A stretch of 64,000 bases of DNA from Brachypterus glaber. Taxonomy: Eukaryota; Arthropoda; Insecta; Coleoptera; Kateretidae. How positions within the stretch are numbered: the first letter of the stretch is position 1; each line of letters begins with the position of its first letter. Shown here piece by piece: positions 44,074 through 55,180 of this stretch. The notes below the pieces were generated by a model. The model made no database searches, was not told where the DNA came from, and saw only the letters and a list, made by a program, of their open reading frames with translations. A program made the translations under genes and the position numbers. Location: NCBI GenBank assembly GCA_958510825.1, contig OY294044.1, forward strand, positions 42,683,550-42,747,549. Direction: 5' to 3'.

Positions 44074-44172
44074 TGCTACACTTTCCGGCCAACCAAATAA
44101 ATACTGTATTTGTTGTATGAAAAACAAATACAGTATTTATTTGGTTGGCTGGAAAGTGTAGCACAAATGAGA
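44074..44172. mobile_element. Small near-perfect hairpin, 99 bp
   Basis: tgctacactttccggccaac, caaataaatactgtatttgt on the left; the complement on the right with one or two differences (ttggctggaaagtgtagca). The loop is only about 8-10 bases. Such compact hairpins are typical of MITEs. Confidence 0.8.
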
Positions 44173-44756
44173 TAGAGATAGGGTAGACGTCTTTTGTTTC
44201 ATAATTCTAGTTGTAGAGAGCTCCATTGTGGCTTAAAAACGTTGTTTAAGTGCATTAAATCCAATATTTATTTATTGCTTATTAAAATCGACCGAAAAAT
44301 CATTTTTTTTTGCATTTTCGGCTTAAGAATGTCATGAAACGTCAAAAAATTGGAAAAAAGTGGGTGTTAAAAAAAATGTCTGTCTGTCTTTTTGTATGCC
44401 GGTCTGTATGAAACCTTTTAATTTTTGAACGGAATGTCCGATTTGAAAAATTCTTTTACCAAACGGTTCAGGACCTTTTCTGTTTGGTTTGGACTTTAAA
44501 TATGGTTAACATTAACTTAGGACAAGGGAGGCAAAATGGACAAAAACTATAATTTTAGCAGTATCTCACTTATTATTTATAGTAGAATTTTTTTTGCATG
44601 AATGAATATAATGTTTAACTCCCTACAAAAACATGTGATAATTTTGATCGTAGGACTATAAGTTTTAATTTCATATAGTTTTACATTTTTAATTAGGGTT
44701 CAAATTTTGACACTAGTAAAATTTTAATCATAGGTAAAAGCTATTTTCCTAACAAG
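44173..44756. other. Intergenic DNA, nothing recognised
   Basis: A short gtctgtctgtcttttt run with a following gaacggaatgtcc block lies near 44378-44435 and is weakly similar to the CCGGACAGACC-type modules elsewhere. No gene. Confidence 0.35.
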
Positions 44757-45052
44757 TGCGGAAAAGCCTCTTTACGCATGCGTTAGAAACAATACTTTTC
44801 CTACGAGCAGGGTTAAAATAAAATATACTTTTATATTTTATCAAATAAATCGAAATAAATCTTATTTTTATAATTTTTCAATAAGAAAATCAATTAACAG
44901 GTAAATATTTAAACATTTTTATAATATTATGAATAAATATAACAAGAATAACACTACGCAATTAAGAAATTAAACAATATTTATGCGTGCGGAAAAGGCT
45001 TTCTTTCCACACCCATATGCGTGCGGAAGATTTTTCCGTAAGCTCGTAGGAA
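44757..45052. repeat. Inverted-repeat segment with 'gtgcggaaaag' words
   Basis: gtgcggaaaagcctctttac and ttttcctacgagc on the left; tgcgtgcggaaaaggcttt, atgcgtgcggaagattttt and gctcgtaggaaaa on the right. Both direct and inverted relations exist; the outer pair tcctacgagc / gctcgtagga is exact. Confidence 0.5.
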
Positions 45053-45650
45053 AAATTAATTTCAATTCAGTTTTCTTTTAATACATTTCTGATAATTGTG
45101 GGGCCAGAAAAACAATCCGATAAAGCTACAAAGAAAAAAAAAGGATATAGTCCAAAATAAAAATAGTCAATTTTATATCTTATTTTATAAACTTCCTCAT
45201 TTTTCCACCCGTCTAGTAAGGTACCCGTTTCACATTTTTTTAAGTCATATTCTCGGTAATATTTTATTTTTGAAAGTTGCCGGTTGGGTCAATTTAGGAA
45301 CATAGCTATATTTATCCTTTTTAATATTTTGCCTAATTTCAAATTCAATTAATTTCAAATCCACATATATTTATTTGTTTCATAGTGATAACTTAATTCA
45401 AGCAATAGGAGGATAATACTCAGTATACTAGTAAGACAAATCTTTTGAGCAATTTTGAGAAAACTAATTTTTATTTATTTCTATATTTCTATATAAGTGC
45501 ATTTTAGTTCCTTTGATAATGAAAATAAAAAAGGCATATTTTGCAAAAATTATCGTATACTAAAAAAATATTTAAAAGTGCTCTAAAGATTATTTTTAAT
45601 TTATAATTTTGCACTCCTACAAGATTCATTATTATTTTTTTAAGGAGTAA
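45053..45650. other. Intergenic A/T-rich DNA, nothing recognised
   Basis: No repeat or gene was identified; a 69-residue frame at 45096-45305 has no motif. Confidence 0.4.
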
Positions 45651-47003
45651 ACTGAGAGCGCGTTACCGTAGTAAATATTAATCGTTTTTGCTTATATAAA
45701 ACTCCACGAAAGTGTAGTTAACATTCACTGGTTGTTACAGTTACCGGAACTATACTTCACTATTACTTGAAATTTATTTAAAACTTTTTGTATTAAAATT
45801 TATGGTTTATGAGCTTGAAAACTAAGAAAAATGGGATACGAACAAAAAAGAATTAATTTTAATCCACTGGGGTAAACATTTTTGAAGAATTTGGAACTAC
45901 AAAATTTGCTGCGTTTTGTAACTACTTTTTAAAAATTAGTTTGACTTATCAAAATCAATGAAGAGCCCCTAGCACAAGCCAAAAGCTTATTTGGGGCGCT
46001 CCATGATTCTGTACCTATCTAACCAAAATATAACAAAATATAATAAATATAACACCGTTAAATATTCTGACCTACTAAAGAGGAATGCGGCATGTACACC
46101 TGACAAATACGGTTTTCGAGCTTAGTATTATTTTACTACGGAGATTAACGGTAAGTACCAATTCTAAGGAAATCTGCGGTAAGTACACCGAAGAAGTTAA
46201 CTGCCGCGTTCTTTCTATGTAAAAGTTTGGCATGGATTTTAATTTTTTATTAAACGAAATAATATCTAAACTAACTATATTTATGCTTTTTGGTATTTAA
46301 AAAATCTGTTAATTTGTGGTATCTATATTTAAAATAAAATTTAATTGAAAGTATAATTATTTGGTTTATGCAGGTGAATTTTTAAAATAGATTATAACAT
46401 CAAATATTTTTTATGATTTTCCGTAACAATATAAATTTTATATTATAACAAGCTGTAAAGATATGTAGTGCTACGCATTTTATTATATACTATTCACAGT
46501 AAATGGTATATTTCATTTTCCCAAATACTTAAAAAAATTAAAAAAAGTTAAAAAATATTTTTTTCAAAAAGATCTTTTTTTGAAAAACGAATTTTTCTTA
46601 ATTTTTTTAAATTTAAATTTTGTCTTCTTATAAGAAATGTATATTTCTTTAGAAACAATAAATGTGTCTATCTATTAATTTTGTCTGACTGCCACTAAAA
46701 TACCCATAAATTTGATTTCTTTTGTATTTGCTTTATTCTGTTTCTCTTTTCAAAACAAAATTTCACATAGAAAGAACGCGGCAAGTAACATCTTCGATGC
46801 ATATTTCCTTAGGATTTGTACATACTATTATTCTCCGTAGTAAAATAATACTAAGCTCGAAAACCGTACGTGTAAGGTGTACATGCCGCGTTCCTCTTTA
46901 GGAGGGCAGTATTACTGTAACAACCAGTGAATGTTAACTAAACTTTCGTGGGATTCTAAATAAGCAAAAACGTTTAGTATTTACTACGGTAACGAGCTCT
47001 GAG
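45651..47003. mobile_element. Foldback element (outer), same family as 50648-50858
   Basis: The left arm starts actgagagcgcgttaccgta and continues gtaaatatta, cgtttttgcttat, ccacgaaagt, taacattcactggttgttac; the right arm is the complement, ending cggtaacgagctctgagt. The interior contains extra DNA and the element at 46069-46917. The 211-bp hairpin at 50648-50858 shows the family without an insert. Confidence 0.75.
46069..46917. mobile_element. Foldback element (inner), about 850 bp
   Basis: Left arm gacctactaaagaggaatgc with ggcatgtacacc, gttttcgagcttagtattat, tttactacgga and gccgcgttctttctatgt; right arm complementary, ending gcgttcctctttaggagg. The centre contains a copy (46445-46610) of the repeat seen at 26245-26400. 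Confidence 0.8.
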
Positions 47004-47285
47004 TGTACAGTTGCGATCTTTAAAAAGTACTACACCCAAAAATTTTACCATTTAAATCTAACTTGTCATTGAAGTCAATTGGCAACTTAACTAAGTCGGA
47101 GATATATAAAACTAAGTATAATAGTCTCGATAATAGTCATCTTGTTTGAAACAATATTTCCAAGTGTCAAATGTGTCAACATTCTTCATCACCAACAAAA
47201 ATCAATTTTAACAATATATTTTGGGTCTAATTTAAGGAAAATGGCCGAGAAATTAAAGAATTCTACACGCCAGAACCAAATATAT
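47004..47285. other. Short intergenic stretch, nothing recognised
   Basis: No gene or repeat seen between the foldback at 45651-47003 and the TIR element at 47286. Confidence 0.4.
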
Positions 47286-48272
47286 ACACAGAAAAAAAGG
47301 ATATCTTGAATCAAAGCAAAACGATCTTAAAGTCCGCCGTGATCTTGGCATTTGAGGTCCTAGATTTAAGGACATTTCCTTAAATCAAAGCCACTTAAAC
47401 CATTTATTTAAGATCATATTATCTTAAACCAAGTATGTAATTATCTTGATTTTAATTTTATCTTTATCCAAGATCATATTATCTTGCACAAAGTCTTGGT
47501 TTAAGATAATATAATCTTGAATGAAGAGAATTATAATCTTGATTTAAGAGTATGATTCTCTTGATTCAAGATCATATTGACCCCACAGTCAGGTTCCAGG
47601 GTTAATAGAATGGTAAATATTTTGAAAAAATTTCCCACACATGTATAATATTATTTCGCACGCCTATGAAATATGATACTTTCTTACTCTGTTAAACGTG
47701 TGAAATTTGGTTTCATAGGTGGTCTTAGGAAAAAGCACTTGTTTTTGAAGAAAAACTTGTTGCAACGTCATTGCAAAATGGCGCTTATAGGTATAAATTA
47801 TTTAATGCTACTTACCCGTGAATTTTTTAAGTAAATTTGAAAATCCCCATCGTTTGAGGGTAACCGATACAAATTGGTCCATTTTAAAGCAGATGAAAAC
47901 AATGATACACCTTTAAAGACAACTGACGGCAAAAAAAAAACAAACCTAACTTCTCTCTTGCGTATATCTTGAACTACTGCCCAAATTGTCTGCCAGCCAG
48001 CCGGCAAACTCTTTACCTTAAGACAACAGGGGCTTTGAGCCAAGATAATAACTCTTGATTCTCTGTTACTATTTTAAATGTAATGCATTTAAGGAAAAAA
48101 TCCTTGACACAAGGATTTTTCTACCAAGAGAATAATTAAAGGAAACCAAAGTCACAGATAATCTTAAACCGAGGATACATGGTCTTAAAAGAAGATTATT
48201 ACCTCGATTTAAGATAATATAAATCCAAGATAATTTATTATCTTTTGCAAAGATAACCTTTTTTTCTGTGTA
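47286..48272. mobile_element. TIR element rich in AAGAT..ATCTT words, about 990 bp
   Basis: Ends acacagaaaaaaaggatatc and the complement of gataacctttttttctgtgt. Within about 300 bases of each end there are many related words (aagatcatattatctt, aagataatataatctt, ttaagataatat, cttgatttaaga), partly palindromic. The centre (47600-48000) includes a block also found at 18810-18915 and a frame without motif (47798-48043). Non-autonomous; class unknown. Confidence 0.7.
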
Positions 48273-48337
48273 GGAATGAACGTTCGGGTCCTTTAAAAGT
48301 TTCAACCGCTATTAAATAAGTTACCTTATTGTTTTTG

Positions 48338-48338
<1 letters not shown>

Positions 48339-48390
<52 letters not shown>
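48339..48390. repeat. (TA)n microsatellite
   Basis: About 26 TA units without interruption. Confidence 0.95.
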
Positions 48391-48394
<4 letters not shown>

Positions 48395-48403
48395 TATAAT
48401 TTA

Positions 48404-48994
48404 AAATAAAAATTGGGTTACGTACTCATCCCTTAATAATAAAATTTTACTATAAAAAAAACAACTGTCAACCCCCTCCCCATCACCCCCCATGCTGCTA
48501 AGTTAACTCTGAAGGGCCCTCTCTGTTATACCCACTTAGAATAAACTTAGAAAGCTGAAATTTGGTACACATGCTTTTCTACCCTAACAAAATAATTAAA
48601 TATAAAATTTACCCCCCAACCCCCCCACCCCTAAAATATCAAAAACCTTTTTTTTATCCACGTGAGTTAATTTAAAATTAAAATTGGGTTACGTACTCAT
48701 CCCATAATAATAAAATTTTACTATAAAAAAACAACCGTCAACCCCCCCCATCACCCCCCATGCGGCTGAAGGGCCCTCTCTGTTATACCTACTTAGAATA
48801 AACTTAGAGAGCTGAAATTTGGTACACATGATTTTCTACCCTAACAAAATAATTAAATATAAAATTTACCCCCCAACCCCCCCCCCCACTCATACAATAT
48901 CAAAAACCCTTTTTTATCCATGTGAGTTAATTTAAAACAAAAATTGGGTTACGTACTCATCCCATCATAATAAAATTTTACTATAAAACATAAC
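48404..48994 (+). repeat. Tandem repeat, 2.2 units of about 265 bp
   Basis: Units start aattgggttacgtactcatc at 48411, 48682 and 48942. Each carries a C-run (ccccatcaccccccatg), gaagggccctctctgttata, cttagaataaacttaga, ttaccccccaaccccccc and tgagttaattt. Unit 2 lacks about ten bases after atgcggct. The third unit stops after about 50 bases and joins the palindrome. Confidence 0.9.
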
Positions 48995-49005
48995 TAAAAA
49001 ACTTG

Positions 49006-49302
49006 AAAATAAAATTATATAAAAACAAGTTTTTAAACTTAAAACCCTTCTATTGATTACGTATTATGTATAACTAAAAAGTAGAAAACAAGATATACCA
49101 ATTTACAAAAACGAATTTTTTAAAAGAAGGGTTTTGGAAATGTTGGCAAAAATAAAGAAATCACAAATTCCAAAACCTTTCTTTTAAAAAATTCGTTTTT
49201 GTAAATTGGTATATCTTGTTTTCTACTTTTTAGTTATACATAATACGTAATCAATAGAAGGGTTTTAAGTTTAAAAACTTGTTTTTATATAATTTTATTT
49301 TT
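49006..49302. repeat. Near-perfect palindrome, arms about 134 bp
   Basis: The left arm (aaaataaaattatataaaaa, caagtttttaaacttaaaac, attacgtattatgtataact, ggtatatcttg-type words) is complemented almost base for base on the right; I see only one or two mismatches near the loop. The loop is about 26 bases (49140-49165). It directly follows the truncated third tandem unit. Confidence 0.9.
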
Positions 49303-50002
49303 ATATTTCTGTTATTATTTTTTTAATTTTATATATTTCTGCAACTTTTACAAATATGAATATATTTTTTTGAGAAATAAATGTTAATTAAACCGTTTTT
49401 AAATCTAATGACATTGTACATAACCCTAAAAATTCCATTGTAAATAAAAAAATTGAAACAGCTAAAATTTTAAAAATTTGGTGTACCTCAAGGTTCAATG
49501 CTGTAGTACGTTTTTTTGATTCCAACTGTATCGTCATAAATTACAAACACGTTAAGCAGGGAGTTTAAATTTTTGAGATTTTTTTTTTAGAGGAGGAGAC
49601 ATGTTTAAATACTGATATAAAATTAAAATACCAGCTGTAGATAACAGACTTAATTTCAAAAATTTCAAATGATTTTGTTAATTTGAAAAGACCTAATTAA
49701 CTAATCAAAATATTCCCGGTAATTTACCTAAAGTAAGACAAGGTAATAAATTTTAATAAATTGTCGAATTGCTTTCTACAAATCCTATTACACTAAAATT
49801 AGCATTTCTCCCTTATATTTCCTTTCGTGATATCCTAATACGCGGAGTCACCGTTGATCTTTAAACAAGGTGTTCCAAAATTCTTTAAAATTCTTTTAAA
49901 AATACCAGAATAATGCACAGAATCGACAAGATTATTATATAAAAATTAAAAAAAACAATAATAATAATAATAATAATTATACATTTCTTAATTTTTATAA
50001 TA
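49303..50002. other. A/T-rich DNA with a trace of an RT motif
   Basis: At 49477-49506 the plus strand reads FGVPQGSML then a stop, the RT 'GVPQGS' word, with no other RT motif readable in the flanks. An (AAT)n stretch lies at 49958-49979. No gene. Confidence 0.3.
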
Positions 50003-50270
50003 TGCGACCCTGCACAAAGAAACTCATCTAGTTTGTCAAATTTACGTATTTTAATTTTTTTCATATTCTTATGAGAAAACGAGTTTTTTCACTTGAACTC
50101 TCGCTTATCATTGATAAGTTATCAAGGAGCATGTACTCCATGTTTAGAGGAAATAAACGGAAACGATTGTGCACATGGAGCAAGAAATATATATATTTTC
50201 CCTAAATTTAAACATTTTTCTGAGAAAACTAGTTTGACACACTAGGTGGGTTTCTTTGTGCAGGGTCACA
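50003..50270. mobile_element. Hairpin MITE, about 270 bp
   Basis: Left end gcgaccctgcacaaagaaac with catctagtttgtcaaa; right end tagtttgacacactaggtgg and gtttctttgtgcagggtcac. The centre holds a smaller inverted word pair (ggagcatgtactccatg, cacatggagcaag). Confidence 0.8.
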
Positions 50271-50300
50271 TGTTAGGAACGTATTACAAAATTAGCAACC

Positions 50301-50352
50301 AGATTAACTAAAACTTTTTATTTTATTTTACTTTATTTTATTTTATTTCATT
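50301..50352. repeat. (TTTTA)n repeat
   Basis: About nine TTTTA units with a few variants (ttac, ttca). Read on the minus strand it could be the A-rich tail of a retroelement, but no body is visible next to it. Confidence 0.7.
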
Positions 50353-50647
50353 TTATTTAAATACATACACACATGCCACAAGTGGATATATAAGTTACAC
50401 ATAAAAATTTTATAATAAATATAATAAATATAATTATGTTTTCATTCTTATTAGTTCATTTTCTAAAAACTCATTTAAGGTGTATGATACTAGTATGCCC
50501 TTTTCAAAAGTATTTTTTTTATTTTCACGTTATTTATTTATAGTTTAACCGGAAGTGATAAGATTTCTTTAAAATCATAAGTGGACAATGTTTTGCAATA
50601 ACATGTTAACCAACATCGTAAAATTACATTATATTATTGAACATTTG

Positions 50648-50858
50648 ACTGAGAATTCCTTACAGTAATAAATACTAAACGTTTTTGCCTATTTGGAACC
50701 CCAGACAACATTTGTTATTAATTACAAGTTGTTACAGTAAAACATATAGTTGTTCTGTTATGTTTTACTGTAACAACTTGTAATTAATAACCAATGTTGC
50801 TTGGGGTTTCAAATAGGCAAAAACATTTAGTATTTACTACTATAACGAATTCTCAGTG
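50648..50858. mobile_element. Hairpin MITE, 211 bp, compact member of the 45651-47003 family
   Basis: actgagaattccttacagta, ataaatactaaacgtttttg and cctatttgg, then ttattaattacaagttgtta and cagtaaaacata on the left, complemented on the right up to gaattctcagt. Arms are highly similar, loop about 10 bases. Ends match the longer element at 45651-47003. Confidence 0.85.
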
Positions 50859-51756
50859 TTTACTCAATATCTTTTAAACAGTTTGATATATACAGATCAT
50901 CCATCTGTTTTGTATACAGCCTGTTTGAAATTATACAATATGGAGAGAACAAAGAATAAGGCTGACGTGATTTTTTTTTAAACGAATCACAGCGTATCGG
51001 ATGGATGATTTTGAGAAATATCCGGGATGCTATTTTTGGGTCATGCACCCGTCTGTATCCTAAAGGCCTAAATAAATAAATAAATAAATAAATAAATCAG
51101 TTAAATAACACGCCTACTGAATCAGTTTTTTTTTTACGTTTAAAAATCAATTTATTACAATATGTAACTTTTCAGAAAAATATGAATAAAGAACACACTA
51201 CAATTTTAAATTTTAATTTAAACATACTCATCTATTGAAGAAGTATCACTGTCGGAAAGTTATAATATTATCCATTTTGCTCTAATCCCCAAAGCTTTAA
51301 ACCAACTCCTTCGGAAAAAGCTTTATTACTGAACAATATAATGATATTTTAAGAAAATAAAATTATCTTTCATATCTTACATGTTTTTAGTATATATACT
51401 CACCTATACTCATTATAAATTTGGTATAGATCGGTAAAAAGGCAAAAAAGTTATAACGGTATAAAAAGTGTCCGTTTTTTTGGGCCACTCTGTATATGCA
51501 AAAAGATAGTTTAAGTGTCTTATTCGTCGATATCTTAACTCGTTTAAAAGTTAGAGGGGGATGACTTTTGAACCGCTTGGTATAAATTACATGAAATATC
51601 AGGACTGGACTGTGAATAAAGCTGTCTAATGTATAAAATTTCTTTTTACTCAATATGGTTCGAGAATTTTATATTGGTCTTCGTATTATTTAAAGCCAAA
51701 AGCAGTTAATGCTCGAAAGATCAACTGTAACATAAATTGTTTTATTACATAAAATA
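50859..51756. other. Intergenic DNA with an (AAAT)n tail-like tract
   Basis: (AAAT)n at 51068-51097 follows cctaaaggcct and could be the 3' tail of an unrecognised plus-strand retroelement. The 62- and 88-residue minus-strand frames at 50860-51048 and 51387-51653 have no motif. Confidence 0.4.
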
Positions 51757-52352
51757 TACCGTGCAAAGTCCACTTTCCCTTAAAGTTTTAAAACTTTATA
51801 CCTTCTTGAAATTTGGAACAAAAAATAATTTTTTGGAACATATGTCTAGGGGAATAATGGAGGAAGGGGGCAAGGGGCAACATTTTTTTAAATGGAAAGG
51901 GGGGGGGTCGTGTGATGCATAATTTTAAAGCTTATTTAATTCTCTTTCTGATTTTTTTTAAGGAGTTGATTTATTAATTTTTTTTTTGTTAAAAATGCGG
52001 GTTTTCTTGATTTTTTTTTAATTTTTACTAAAAGTATAATTAACGTTTTTGTATCATGAAATTAATCATTACACAAAAATTATTCATTGTTTTCATGCAA
52101 ATTCCGATTTTCAACACTTTTTTAGCTCCCTCAAAAAAATAGAATATAATAGAGAATTTTATCAGCTTTAAAATGATGTGTCACACAATACTCCGTTCTC
52201 TTGCCCCTGCCTTCGTTGTGACCTTAGGATATATCAAATCAAATATATTGCAAAAATTTATTTTGGTTATGTTAAGTTTTCCAAATTGATATCTTTAGCT
52301 GATAAAAAGTTAAAGGGGGGCATGGCTTTTGACATGCACTCTATTAAACTTA
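51757..52352. mobile_element. Foldback element, uninterrupted relative of 23755-25000
   Basis: Left taccgtgcaaagtccacttt with cccttaaagtttt; right aaaaagttaaaggggggcat and ggcttttgacatgcac. Internal words aataatggaggaagggggca, gtgtgatgcataattttaaa and gagaattttatcagctttaa match the other copy. Frames at 51737-51922 and 52178-52414 are produced by the arms. Confidence 0.75.
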
Positions 52353-53304
52353 AATACAGATTAATAAGATCAAAAAAAATATACATATATTTTAAACCAA
52401 AACATGCACTGTAAAAAATAATTCCTGGATTTAATTACATGCTATCGGTGCCAGAATCTTAAAAGAAATTACAAAATTTCTCGGAATTTTAATAATATTG
52501 TTATTTTAGAACCTAATTTTGGGATATTAGGTCCTCATTCAGTAAAATTTTCTACAAAACAGTAAAAAAATCGGTTTAAATCATATGAATTTTATAATTT
52601 AATCCTAATTTACTCTCTTATTTTACCCCCTTTTTATATAGTGTGCGTCATAAAAATGTATGAAGTATTTTTAAGAATATTTAGAATTAATATACAGTTT
52701 TTTAAAACGTCGTAAAGAGAGACACTACCAATCTAAGATCGGATCTTACACATCAACTGTGTATACACAGTAGAAACTATATGTAGTTTCTTATCTGGAA
52801 AATATAAAAAACTCCCAGTTTATTTCCTTTTACACAGGTTTTAGATAATTAACAATTAAGATGTAAACAAAAGATATTCACGGGCCAGAGAAGACACTAT
52901 ATCCTTTCCTGTGGTCATTTAACAGCTAGGTTTCCTTTAAGGAAATTCCTTATAGTTCGCAATCTCTGCTTTAGAATTATGTATAGAAACTTTTCTGGAA
53001 CTGGTTATCTTTAATCAGAAAGACTTTCCACTTCGATAGTTTTTTCTTTTGTCAAAAGCATTAGGTATTTAGCCATCCAGATATTTATTATCGAAAATCT
53101 TGCATCAAATTATGGTTTTGCAGAAACATACTATTATTGTGGCCATTTCATATAATAGCTAACTGTAAGCATATATAAACCTCATATACTCGGCTACAGT
53201 GGTAGTTTAGAATTTTCGTTTATTGCCAAAAATCGTCCTAGACAAAAAAGAATTGGAAAAAATATATTTCATAAAAAATTAATACTTAATAAAGTCCACC
53301 CTAA
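52353..53304. other. Intergenic DNA, nothing recognised
   Basis: A small palindromic word (actgtgtatacacagt) lies near 52758. No gene or repeat unit. Confidence 0.4.
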
Positions 53305-53905
53305 AGGACCACAGTTCGAAGAGATGGAGATTCACTGCAGACCAAATAATAAAATGAACCCAACGCGTTGGATCCATTATGTACATAAAAAGTGGTAAAT
53401 ATAAATAAAGCAAATAACAAAGGAATATCTACATTAACGAATGGCACACTTGTTTCTGATAAGCGTAGTTGACACCATCTATTAGAGACGAATTTGAAAC
53501 TGTTTTTTTCACAAAAATATAGCAAATCATGCAGGTCAATTTGTGAACAAATTTAAAATTTATAGCTTCTCAAATAAATATTTTAAGGACCACAGTATGA
53601 AGCCGCTGCGCTTTGATGCAGACCCCACTTTAAAATGGGCTAAATGGAGGGCATTTAAAGTGTAATCCATGAAAATATAAAAATTAATAAATTAATATTT
53701 ACATTATCGAAAAGCTTTGTTGACGACAACTGTTGGCGTCGAAAAAAAGCATTTCTTTACCGAAAACTGCCTGCAGCGCCCCCTACGTATAAAATGTATA
53801 CTATGTATACTATACGTATTTGAAAACTTTTTTTCTACGAAAATATATCCAATCATGGGAGCCAACTTTCAAATTTTTAACTTTCCAAATAAAATTATTA
53901 TGCTA
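53305..53905 (+). repeat. Two diverged direct units of about 280-320 bp
   Basis: Both units contain ggaccacagt..gaag, a tgcagacc block, an aatataaa tract, a gacgaatttgaaactg / tacgtatttgaaaactt block, (a)cgaaaatata, caatcatg and a cttctcaaataaa / ctttccaaataaaa end. Divergence is considerable. Frames at 53301-53525 (minus) and 53717-53911 (plus) are not conserved between units and are not genes. Confidence 0.65.
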
Positions 53906-54589
53906 AAATAATGAAAGGTTGACTTTTTTATAGGGACCAAGTTCTTTGGCCCTTAGGGATAGAACTGAAAGTAGGATTAAAGAAATGTTCTGGATTTATC
54001 AGTAATTTGGGGGTAGGAACGTAAAAAAAAAATCAAAAAGATGTGAGATCTGTTCTAGATCGACCGTACGATCCTCTCGCTATATCATAGTTAAGTCCAA
54101 AAGTCAAAAATACATTTAGGGACATCCTGTATGTTAACTAAATTACACCTACATGCTCATGTATTAATTAATGTACATTTAGATCTACGCGCGGGGCTAT
54201 AATATATCAACGAATGACTTTGACTTTGTTATTCCCCAGATAGGTTTATGTCTTTCGGTAAAACCATAAACCCTCTAAATTAAGCCTGTTTGCACCAAAC
54301 CAGTTGGTAACACTGTTATCTCGAAACCAACTTTAATTATTTAAATTAATTTATCTTTCGGAGTTGCCGAAATTATTTTAATACTTGCCTGGAACTGTAA
54401 TATATCATATTTTGTTTGTGTGATTAGATTTAAATAATTTTTTGTATTCATTTAGGGACATACCTGATTTATATCTAGATACAAATAACATTTTTAGAAA
54501 ATTATTCATCGCTAATTTTATGAAAAATACACTGCCCAGTAAAAGAGCTTTCCCATTTTTCACCTCCGCGCTTAAAATTGTTTTTTTAT
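53906..54589. other. Intergenic DNA, nothing recognised
   Basis: No gene. The left part of a 141-residue plus frame and of a 114-residue minus frame lies here, but both run into the repeat that follows and carry no motif. Confidence 0.4.
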
Positions 54590-55180
54590 TATCAGATTCT
54601 ACCCCCCACCTCTTAGGGGGTGGAGTTAGATTTTTTTTAAGACCAGATTCTCTTTCAGCAACCTTAAAAATATACCAATTTTCACAAATACTTTTTATTT
54701 TCAGATTAACTTTCAGCAACCTCAAAAACCCCAATATACCAGTTTTCACGAAAACTGTCCCTCAGTCCTCAGGGGGTGAAATTAAAAAAAAAATATTCAG
54801 ATTCATATTCGTCGACCCCAAAAACCCCCATATACCAATTTTGACGAAAATATTGAAAATATTTTAAAATATTTACACCCTCACCCCTGAGGGGGTGGAG
54901 TTAGAAAATTTTTATTATTAGATTCGACTTCAGCAACCTTAAAAACCCCTATACAGCAATTTTCAAATTTTTGTAAAAAATATATATTTTTCCCCATTTG
55001 CCCCCCTTACCGCACCCCAATGTTCACCAAAAATAATCCCGACGGAGAACTTTTGGTAACATGCCTGTATGCCAAATTTCAAGTCTCTAGCTTAAAGGGT
55101 TCTTAAGTTATCGTGATTAGAAATTTTCCGGACAGAACAATCGACAGACCGATCGACCGATCGACCGAGCGATAATTTTT
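54590..55180 (+). repeat. Tandem-like 'ggggtggagttaga / gcaacctcaaaaacccc' repeat with a CCGGACAGACC-type module
   Basis: At least three diverged units carry ctcagggggtgaaa or taggggtggagtta, an attca-gattc block, cagcaacctcaaaaacccc, atataccaattttcacgaaa. The last part (55005-55180) is the conserved module: caccaaaaataatccc, gagaacttttggtaac, gccaaatttcaagtctctag, ttcttaagttatcgtgatta, gaaattttccggac and a gaccgatcgaccga run. The reading frames crossing it have no domain. Confidence 0.7.

Noticed and set aside
49477..49506. A reverse transcriptase gene
   Set aside because: Only one eight-residue word matches and stops flank it on both sides.
54405..54867. 114- and 141-residue frames on opposite strands
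   Set aside because: They overlap each other and the 54590 repeat, and neither has a domain nor is kept in the related repeat at 58280.
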